Source of the DNA: Candidatus Peregrinibacteria bacterium
GTDB taxonomy: Bacteria; Patescibacteriota; Gracilibacteria; UBA1369
NCBI GenBank assembly: GCA_014729615.1
Contig: WJJQ01000138.1
Span: 1 to 19,760, forward strand
Direction of reading: 5' to 3'
DNA: 19,760 nucleotides
This document shows positions 1-5,990 of the stretch, piece by piece. How positions within the stretch are numbered: the stretch's first letter is position 1; every line of letters starts with the position of its first letter. A model generated the notes under the pieces. That model did no database searches. It saw only the letters and a program-made list of their open reading frames with translations, and was not told the DNA's origin. The position numbers and the translations under genes are program-made.

Positions 1-296
1 AATTCAACCTTCAGCTTTTCTTCCAAATCCGGAATTTTCACTTTGGCATTTTCCAATTGTTCTTTTGCCAAATCGCGCATTTCAGCGTCTTTTTCTGTTT
101 CAAGCATTTCTTCCGATTCATTCTTTTCATTTAACAATTGCTTGTATTCTTTAAAAAGTTCAATAATTGGTGACAATTCTTTATATCTGCGACCCACTTT
201 TGTGTATTCCGTCTGATCGGCAATTATTTCAGGATCCCCCATTTTGTTCTCAAGCTCGTAAAATTCCTGTTCAAGTTGTTGAAGTTTTTCTATCAT
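1..296 (-). CDS. prfA: Peptide chain release factor 1, N-terminal part (runs off the left edge)
   Basis: RF1 recognises UAA and UAG in the ribosomal A site and triggers peptide release. Only the first 98 codons are present. They start at an ATG (294-296) and read MIEKLQQLEQEFYELENKMG, then a long, highly charged helical stretch. This is the typical N-terminal coiled domain of RF1; the PxT and GGQ motifs would lie beyond the edge. The gene starts 8 bases after the prmC stop, so the two are probably co-transcribed. The order prmC then prfA is the reverse of the usual prfA-prmC arrangement. No Shine-Dalgarno sequence precedes the ATG, only a T-rich run. RF2 shares this N-terminal fold, so RF1 is inferred partly from the prmC linkage and the MIEKL-type start. 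Confidence 0.85.
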   Translation of the reverse strand, partial: MIEKLQQLEQEFYELENKMGDPEIIADQTEYTKVGRRYKELSPIIELFKEYKQLLNEKNESEEMLETEKDAEMRDLAKEQLENAKVKIPDLEEKLKVE

Positions 297-304
297 AAAA
301 AAAT

Positions 305-1141
305 TTAAAGCGATGCAAAGGTTACCACAAACATTCGTTCAATTGAAGCGTAATCTTTAATTATTTCCCATTCATATTGTTCAAAATATTTGTTCAATAA
401 TGCGCGCATATGGTCACCCTGTAAAAATCCGAATTCACCAATTAAATACTTTGGCCGTTCAGTCAATTCAACAATTTGTTCAAACAATTTTTCATAAAGA
501 GTCAATCCATCCGTACCTCCAAACAAAGCCACTTCCGGCTCATACCGTTTGGCCTCGTCACTGACAAAATTAAACTTTTCCGTTCCAATATATGGCAGGT
601 TCGCCACAATAACATCAAAACTTTCACTCACGTCGCTCAACAAGTCGGATTGAAACAATTCCACCATGCCATTCGCTAACGTTGCATTATTTTCTCGCGC
701 CACGTTCAACGCATCTAAAGAAACATCGCATCCCGCGACTCGTGTTGCTTCACTGTTTGAGGCAATTGAAATGGCAATACAGCCACTACCTGTTCCCACA
801 TCGAGTGCAGATTTCACTCCGCCGCCTTCAATTAATTTCAAAACATACTCGACCAAATGCTCCGTTTCCGGCCTGGGAATAAGCACCTTGTCATTCACCT
901 TGAAAGGCATACCGTAAAATTCCTTAAAACCCAAAATATGCTCAACAGGCTCCCCTTTTTTAAAACGAAAGTAACTTTTTTGAAACGTTACAATGTCATT
1001 TGCTTTTACAATATCATTACTTTTCGTAATCAAATCTTTTCGTTCAATTTTCAACGCATGAGCAAGCAAAAGCTCTATCCCCAGCAATTCCCGCGATCCC
1101 GAACCCTTAACCGCCTGTTTTAATAATTCCTTAATGGTCAT
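305..1141 (-). CDS. prmC: Release factor glutamine methyltransferase (PrmC/HemK)
   Basis: PrmC transfers a methyl group from S-adenosylmethionine to the glutamine of the GGQ motif of RF1 and RF2, which improves termination. The 278-residue protein has the usual length. Residues 1-90 form the helical N-terminal domain, ending in the family signature around EHILGFKEFYG and LIPRPETE (64-94). The SAM-binding motif I, LDVGTGSGCIAIS, is at 113-125. The catalytic tetrapeptide is NLPY (181-184); the classic form is NPPY, so the second residue is substituted while the substrate-contacting Asn, Pro and Tyr remain. The gene lies directly upstream of prfA, whose product is its substrate. It follows the rpsU terminator and shows no clear promoter of its own, so it may depend on readthrough. 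There is no Shine-Dalgarno sequence before the ATG. Confidence 0.93.
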   Translation of the reverse strand: MTIKELLKQAVKGSGSRELLGIELLLAHALKIERKDLITKSNDIVKANDIVTFQKSYFRFKKGEPVEHILGFKEFYGMPFKVNDKVLIPRPETEHLVEYVLKLIEGGGVKSALDVGTGSGCIAISIASNSEATRVAGCDVSLDALNVARENNATLANGMVELFQSDLLSDVSESFDVIVANLPYIGTEKFNFVSDEAKRYEPEVALFGGTDGLTLYEKLFEQIVELTERPKYLIGEFGFLQGDHMRALLNKYFEQYEWEIIKDYASIERMFVVTFASL

Positions 1142-1152
1142 TTTTGTGTATC

Positions 1153-1183
1153 AAAAAACCCCGCTGTTGTATGCGAGGTTTTT
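1153..1183 (-). terminator. Intrinsic terminator after rpsU
   Basis: Read on the minus strand, an 8-bp stem AACCTCGC/GCGGGGTT with one G-T pair and an 8-base loop (1157-1180) is followed by a run of six T (1153-1158). It sits seven bases after the rpsU stop and before the prmC start. A T run also follows the stem on the plus strand, so it could work in both directions, but no plus-strand gene leads into it. It should uncouple rpsU from most prmC-prfA transcription. Confidence 0.8.
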
Positions 1184-1189
1184 ATAATC

Positions 1190-1396
1190 TTAATAAAATT
1201 GCATCTTATTCTTTTTGTCTCTGTAAAATTCACGCATAACCGCTGCGTTTCTTCTAAGACGCTTAGTAAGAGGCTTTTTGTGATATCTCTTGTTTTTCAA
1301 TTCTAAAATAACGCGACTCGCCTGCACTTTTTTGTTGAATCGAGATATAAGTCTATCTAACGATTCTTTCGGATTTTTTCTCATTCGTATTGCCAT
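1190..1396 (-). CDS. rpsU: Small ribosomal subunit protein bS21
   Basis: bS21 is a small basic protein of the 30S platform, next to the 3' end of 16S rRNA that carries the anti-Shine-Dalgarno. The 68-residue product has the normal length and composition. It carries the family signature around KNPKESLDRLISRF (7-20) and a Lys/Arg-rich second helix with RLRRNAAVMREFYRD (46-60). The short C-terminal tail ends in aromatics (Phe67, Tyr68), with Tyr58 nearby. The start ATG is fixed by an unusually strong Shine-Dalgarno sequence nine bases upstream. It has its own consensus promoter just after the gyrB stop and its own terminator, so it is a single-gene transcription unit. It is the only gene in the window with such a ribosome binding site, which suggests special translational control. 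Confidence 0.95.
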   Translation of the reverse strand: MAIRMRKNPKESLDRLISRFNKKVQASRVILELKNKRYHKKPLTKRLRRNAAVMREFYRDKKNKMQFY

Positions 1397-1402
1397 ATGA
1401 TT

Positions 1403-1413
1403 TCACCCCCTTT
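1403..1413 (-). promoter_or_regulatory. Strong extended Shine-Dalgarno sequence of rpsU
   Basis: The minus strand reads AAAGGGGGTGA. It could pair over eleven contiguous positions with the usual 16S 3' end (ACCUCC core), counting one G-U pair. The five-G core ends nine bases before the ATG. No other gene in the window has a comparable site: gyrA, gyrB, aroC, tgt, ruvA, the peptidase, purQ, glmS and prfA are all preceded by A/T-rich or unrelated sequence. The site fixes the rpsU start. Confidence 0.85.
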
Positions 1414-1439
1414 CGATTGCGTTAAAAAATAGCGTAGTT

Positions 1440-1467
1440 ATTATATTATTAATCCCTTTATTGTCAA
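1440..1467 (-). promoter_or_regulatory. Promoter of rpsU (perfect sigma70 consensus hexamers)
   Basis: The minus strand carries TTGACA (1462-1467), a 16-base spacer and TATAAT (1440-1445); both hexamers match consensus fully. The -35 box begins two bases after the gyrB stop codon. The predicted start near 1433 gives a leader of about 36 bases, the longest of the clear promoters here, and it contains the Shine-Dalgarno sequence. Confidence 0.88.
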
Positions 1468-1468
1468 A

Positions 1469-3379
1469 TTAGACATCAAGGTTTTCAACTTTTTTGGCGT
1501 GAGCCTGAATGAATTTTTTACGCGGCATTACTTCACTTCCCATCAACATATCGAAAGTACGATCCGCTTCTTCAGCATCTTCAATAGTAATTCGATACAT
1601 CGTTCTTTGCTCGGGATCCATTGTTGTTTCCCACAATTGATCGGGATTCATTTCACCCAAACCTTTATACCTTTGAACATTTTTTGCAAAATCCGGGTAT
1701 TCTGCGATATATCTGTCTTTTTCTTCTTCAGTAAAAGCATATCTCATTTTTTTACCATGAACCAATTTGTAAAGTGGAGGCTGCGCAACAAACAAAAACC
1801 CTTTATCAATAACTGGCCGCATATATCTGTAAAAAAGCGTCAATAAAAGTGTCCTGATATGTTCACCATCAACGTCGGCATCCGTCATTATCACGATTCT
1901 GTGATAACGTATTTTTTCAATGTCCATCACTTCACCAATACCAATACCAAGAGCTATGATTAAGCTTTTGATTTCAGCATTGGACAAAATTCTATCCATT
2001 CTGGCTTGTTCAACATTCAATATTTTACCTTTCAAAGGCAAAATCGCCTGAAACTCTCGGTTTCTGCCCATCTTTGCGGAACCACCGGCCGATTCACCCT
2101 CAACTATAAACAGTTCACTGTCTTCAGCGTTTTTACTACTACAATCAGCCAATTTGCCGGGCAAAGTCATACCGTCAAGCGCACCTTTTCGAATTACTGT
2201 GTCACGCGCGGCGCGAGCCGCAAGGCGAGCGCGAGCCGCCAGCGCACATTTTGCGAATATATTTTTACCCTCATTAGGATGTTCTTCCATATATTCGGTA
2301 AATGTTTCATAAAAAACATTTTCCACCGCCGTTCTCATTTCGGCATTTCCAAGCTTACTTTTCGTTTGCCCTTCAAATTGAGGATCTCCCAATTTAACAG
2401 ATATCACCGCGGTTAAACCTTCCCTTACATCATCAGCCGTCAAATTACCTTCTTTCTCTTTTAACAAATTATTCTTTCGGGCGTAATTGTTAACCGTTCT
2501 GGTTAAAGCCGACTTAAACCCGGTTAAATGCATACCGCCTTCAATAGTATGAATATTGTTCGCAAAGGTAAGAATCTGCTCCTGAAATGAATTTGAATAT
2601 TGCAAAGCAATCTCTATATGACCTTCTTCAGTATCACGATCAATATATACCACTTCGCCTATTCCTTCTTTATTTTGATTCAAATGCTGGACATACGATT
2701 TAACACCACCTTCAAAATAAAACTGATGCTTACGTCCGCTTCTTTCATCAACCAGATTAATTGTTACGCCTTTTGTAAGGTATGCCTGTTGCCTCAATCG
2801 ATTAATTACAATATCAAAATCAAAATCGGTATGTTCGAAAATTTCGGGATCAGGTTTGAACCAAATGGTAGTACCTGTATTTTTATCTCTACCAACCGTC
2901 TGCAATTCCGCCTCAGCCGCACCCATATGATAAACCTGTTCATAAACATTACCGTCTCTTTTTACCGTGGCTTTCAATTCCGTAGACAAAGCGTTTACCA
3001 CCGATACACCCACACCATGCAAACCTCCGGACACTTTATAACCGCCTCCTCCGAATTTACCGCCGGCATGCAAAACCGTTAAAACAGTTTCAAGCGCGGA
3101 CTTACCGGTTTTTGAGTGCTTATCTACAGGGATTCCGCGTCCATCATCCTCTACACTGCATCCGCCATCTTTATGCAAAGTGACAACTATATTTTTACAA
3201 TAACCCGCCATTGCTTCATCTATGGCATTATCGACAACCTCCCAAATTAAATGATGCAAACCTGCTGTATCGGTCGTACCAATATACATTCCCGGTCTTT
3301 TTCTAACGGCGGAAAGGCCTTCAAGGACTTGAATATTCTCTGCACTATAAGTGCTATTTTGTGCTTGTTTATTATCCAT
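1469..3379 (-). CDS. gyrB: DNA gyrase subunit B
   Basis: GyrB is the ATPase subunit of the A2B2 gyrase that introduces negative supercoils. The 636-residue protein is the short form, without the roughly 165-residue insert of enterobacterial GyrB. In order it has the GHKL ATPase domain (Asn51; DDGRGIP at 78-84; GGLHGVGVSVVNALS at 118-132), the transducer domain, the TOPRIM domain (EGESAGG at 427-433 with catalytic Glu427; TDADVDG at 499-505) and the C-terminal tail with QRYKGLGEMN (569-578). The TOPRIM motif is EGES where EGDS is common. Glu147 appears to occupy the position of E. coli Arg136, a coumarin contact. I chose the ATG at 3379. A TTG at 3394 would add five residues but leave a leader of under ten bases from the mapped promoter. 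gyrA is not adjacent but lies about 7 kb away in the opposite orientation. Confidence 0.97.
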   Translation of the reverse strand: MDNKQAQNSTYSAENIQVLEGLSAVRKRPGMYIGTTDTAGLHHLIWEVVDNAIDEAMAGYCKNIVVTLHKDGGCSVEDDGRGIPVDKHSKTGKSALETVLTVLHAGGKFGGGGYKVSGGLHGVGVSVVNALSTELKATVKRDGNVYEQVYHMGAAEAELQTVGRDKNTGTTIWFKPDPEIFEHTDFDFDIVINRLRQQAYLTKGVTINLVDERSGRKHQFYFEGGVKSYVQHLNQNKEGIGEVVYIDRDTEEGHIEIALQYSNSFQEQILTFANNIHTIEGGMHLTGFKSALTRTVNNYARKNNLLKEKEGNLTADDVREGLTAVISVKLGDPQFEGQTKSKLGNAEMRTAVENVFYETFTEYMEEHPNEGKNIFAKCALAARARLAARAARDTVIRKGALDGMTLPGKLADCSSKNAEDSELFIVEGESAGGSAKMGRNREFQAILPLKGKILNVEQARMDRILSNAEIKSLIIALGIGIGEVMDIEKIRYHRIVIMTDADVDGEHIRTLLLTLFYRYMRPVIDKGFLFVAQPPLYKLVHGKKMRYAFTEEEKDRYIAEYPDFAKNVQRYKGLGEMNPDQLWETTMDPEQRTMYRITIEDAEEADRTFDMLMGSEVMPRKKFIQAHAKKVENLDV

Positions 3380-3409
3380 TTTTATTCTGTTCAAGAATCA
3401 ACTGGCGGG

Positions 3410-3438
3410 ATTGTAGCACAAAAAAAAAAGCGTGTCAG
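3410..3438 (-). promoter_or_regulatory. Promoter of gyrB with a ten-base homopolymer in the spacer
   Basis: The minus strand reads CTGACA (3433-3438), a 17-base spacer and TACAAT (3410-3415); each hexamer matches consensus at five of six positions. The spacer contains ten consecutive T on the minus strand (A at 3420-3429 on plus). The predicted start near 3403 leaves a leader of about 23 bases without a Shine-Dalgarno sequence. The T run also follows the end of the FecR gene, but no GC stem precedes it, so I read this as a promoter and not a terminator. Confidence 0.8.
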
Positions 3439-3463
3439 GTCATTTTTTCCCGTTTAAATCGCC

Positions 3464-5890
3464 TTAATAAACATTCAACACTTCTTGCGTTAAATCTTCC
3501 AGACTTATGGCATTTGAAACCTTAACATTACCATTCGATTCAGAAGCCACTATTAACTGCGTAACTTCATTTTTCTTATTATCATATGCGAAACTGAAAA
3601 CCACATTTTCATCATCAGCAAGTTTCGCGCTGTTTACAACAAAGATGCCCGCGTCAATATCTATGACATCAATATTCTTAGTATCAGCGCTAACGTCGTT
3701 TTGTGAAAGTTTTCTCGCTACAAGAATCAGCGCAACTTTTTCGGCTTGCGTTAACTGTTTTTCCGCCGGCTGCTCGGGTTGCGCAGGCTCGTCTTCAGGC
3801 TCAACATCAATGGCTTTCTCGGGTAATAAAATCGGCAATGAAGTTAACCTGGCAGATTTACTGATTACAACCTCCCCGTCCACTATTACATTTGAAACCC
3901 ATTCTTTACCTAAGTCATAATCGAGAGTAAATTCATTTTCATTTATTTCGCCAAGAACTCCCATAACCATATCACCTTCAATTACGGCACCTACGCCCAA
4001 TCTTACATTTTGAGCTTGTATTGATTTAAAATCTTCAATCACCAGCTCCTCAATTTCATCTAAACTTATTTCAGGTTCATCCGCAGAGACTTCCTCTCCT
4101 AAAAAGTCACTGATAACATCGTTTATTTGAGTTTGAACATCACTGGATTCCTGGAATTGCTCATAAAGACTCTGCGCTCCAACAGACTTTATTGATGAAA
4201 CATCGGTGCTATTCAAAAATCTCAAGAAATCACCGTAATCTTCCAGCCTTTGATTAAACAAACTTGTAACACCTGTATCTCCCTCCGGCAACAGATCACG
4301 TATTTCTTCAATCAAATGTTGCGCAATCAAACGAGCTTCACTTAACTCAACGTCTCCGGCAAGGAAAAATGTCCTTAGCCGCTTCAATAAGTCAATTTTA
4401 GTTGAAATCATGGTTTGCTGTTCTTCGATTTTATCCGGCCCATCCGGAATCAATGCCAACCATTTTTCTTCCAAAAACCTCTTAAACTCAAAGAAAACAG
4501 ATTCATAAAACGAAGAATATTGTTTCAACAGACTTTCCACAATTTGATTTTCTTCACCCAACAAATAAGTTTTATTATTTAATAGTGCTTTTTCACGATT
4601 GAAAAACTTTGTAAATCTTTGATTATATTCTTCCAATGAAATTCTGGCGTTAATTTGATTTCTACCCGCTAAAGCATAAGCGGCATTAACCGGATCCCTC
4701 GTAATTAACAATTTATCCAATAAATATGCTTCGTCTATGGGCAAATTATCTATCAGATAATCACCAAGAAATTTTCTAACGTCCGAGGTCGCTTCACCCG
4801 GAACCGCATACAGTAAATCTTCATACATAAACATTAACCTTTCATTCAGACGATTTAAGAAAACTTCTGAATTACCGGCTTTCCCCTCATTAATTAAAGT
4901 TTTAACCAAACTTAGTCTTTGTTTTGCTTCATCTTCCCTGTTGAAAATAAGCAGATATTGAGCGTCCTGCAGATGATCCACAATATCCTGAACATTCCTT
5001 TCGGCACGTTTGAATTTCGTAACAGTAAAGACATCCGATAATGAAGCCACAAGACGGTTTAATTCATAACCGAGAGAATCTAAATTCGAATAATTTAAAT
5101 TCCTTCTTTGAATTTTTTCTTCTTTATCATTTTTAACTTGATCTTTCAAATCCGTATCAAGATCAAGATTTTGCGATATCCATGCGTTTTCAATTAATTG
5201 TGCCCTATCGAAAAGAGCATAACTAAATTCTTTAATTAATTTGGAATATAATAGTTGCGATAAAATTTCGGAATTTTCAAAAACCTTACTCGAAGAAATA
5301 TTTACCTGAGTTCCTTCGGTAATCATAAAATTATTAATATATTCACCGTTGGGAAATGCTACAGGTTCACCTTGAGAATAATTCTCATCGACCAGTCCAA
5401 CATTCACCTGTCCGGCAAAAGAATGCAGTTTCACATTTCCATCCACCTGACTCATATTAAAAATCGCTCTTCTGGGAATAAGAACAGATCCCAGCGCCTT
5501 AATGTTTATGAGTGAATTTGCATATTTACCATTATAAAAAACTTGTCCCTGTTGTAATTCAAAACTGTATCCACTTTCCGTTTTGGCCAAAAATTCAACC
5601 GAAGTCAAAGGCGCCAATCTTATTTTTCCGTAATCATCAAAGTTTACAGCCGCTATTTGTCCATTACCCGTTTGCAAAACGTCACCCACATTGAAAATCT
5701 GATCCACAGTGAATGAATTTGTACTTCCTTCCCGCACCAGATTCGCACCGGCTTGATTGGTCGAAACAGTAACATCTTTTTGCAATGAAGAAGCCACTTC
5801 AACTTCAATACCGCTTTCCGCGTAAATAGTGAAAGCGAATATTGCAAAAGCTATCAAAGCTACAATCAATTTTTTTATAATTTTGCCCAT
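3464..5890 (-). CDS. Large exported FecR-domain protein of unknown function
   Basis: The 808-residue protein begins with a Sec-type signal or membrane anchor: Lys-rich residues 2-7, a hydrophobic core at 8-22, and a possible cleavage after TIYAES. Residues about 60-165 form a FecR-like beta domain (NVGDVLQTGNGQ, an IRLAPLTSVEF strand, an ELQQGQVFYN segment, and VKLHSFAGQVNV). Residues about 205-560 are helical and charged. A smaller beta-rich segment (about 628-690), an acidic Pro/Gln linker (695-712) and a final alpha/beta region follow. Classical FecR is an inner-membrane signal transducer paired with a sigma factor and a TonB receptor. None of these is nearby and the topology differs, so here FecR is only a domain label. 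The protein is probably held at or released from the cell surface. It is transcribed divergently from an exported protease across a shared promoter region. The helical part could match uncharacterised CPR families, which I cannot confirm. Confidence 0.7.
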   Translation of the reverse strand: MGKIIKKLIVALIAFAIFAFTIYAESGIEVEVASSLQKDVTVSTNQAGANLVREGSTNSFTVDQIFNVGDVLQTGNGQIAAVNFDDYGKIRLAPLTSVEFLAKTESGYSFELQQGQVFYNGKYANSLINIKALGSVLIPRRAIFNMSQVDGNVKLHSFAGQVNVGLVDENYSQGEPVAFPNGEYINNFMITEGTQVNISSSKVFENSEILSQLLYSKLIKEFSYALFDRAQLIENAWISQNLDLDTDLKDQVKNDKEEKIQRRNLNYSNLDSLGYELNRLVASLSDVFTVTKFKRAERNVQDIVDHLQDAQYLLIFNREDEAKQRLSLVKTLINEGKAGNSEVFLNRLNERLMFMYEDLLYAVPGEATSDVRKFLGDYLIDNLPIDEAYLLDKLLITRDPVNAAYALAGRNQINARISLEEYNQRFTKFFNREKALLNNKTYLLGEENQIVESLLKQYSSFYESVFFEFKRFLEEKWLALIPDGPDKIEEQQTMISTKIDLLKRLRTFFLAGDVELSEARLIAQHLIEEIRDLLPEGDTGVTSLFNQRLEDYGDFLRFLNSTDVSSIKSVGAQSLYEQFQESSDVQTQINDVISDFLGEEVSADEPEISLDEIEELVIEDFKSIQAQNVRLGVGAVIEGDMVMGVLGEINENEFTLDYDLGKEWVSNVIVDGEVVISKSARLTSLPILLPEKAIDVEPEDEPAQPEQPAEKQLTQAEKVALILVARKLSQNDVSADTKNIDVIDIDAGIFVVNSAKLADDENVVFSFAYDNKKNEVTQLIVASESNGNVKVSNAISLEDLTQEVLNVY

Positions 5891-5911
5891 TTATTCAATA
5901 ATAATCCTTAT

Positions 5912-5940
5912 ATTATAGCGGATATTCAAAAATTTGTAAA
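5912..5940 (-). promoter_or_regulatory. Promoter of the FecR-domain gene
   Basis: The minus strand carries TTTACA (5935-5940, five of six consensus positions), a 17-base spacer and a perfect TATAAT (5912-5917). The predicted start near 5905 gives a leader of about 15 bases. An AAGGA in the region lies at or near the start site, 14 bases from the ATG, so it is not a convincing ribosome binding site. Confidence 0.82.
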
Positions 5941-5969
5941 TTGTAAGAAATAACAAAAACGCGTATACT
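5941..5969 (+). promoter_or_regulatory. Promoter of the SLH/S41 protease gene
   Basis: The plus strand carries TTGTAA (5941-5946, four of six), a 17-base spacer and TATACT (5964-5969, five of six). Its -35 box abuts the -35 box of the leftward FecR-gene promoter with no base between them. The predicted leader is again only about 15 bases and lacks a Shine-Dalgarno sequence. Confidence 0.72.
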
Positions 5970-5990
5970 CCCCATACATTTAAAAAAACG

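Noticed and set aside
2600..3082. A 160-codon open frame on the plus strand opposite gyrB, and another at 2006-2416
   Set aside because: Both are antisense to strongly conserved GyrB domains and have no start signal. They are by-products of gyrB codon use.
3420..3450. Poly-A/T run with flanking A/T bases as an intrinsic terminator of the FecR-domain gene
   Set aside because: Only an A/T-only stem with a 13-base loop can be drawn. The same bases form the spacer of a good gyrB promoter.
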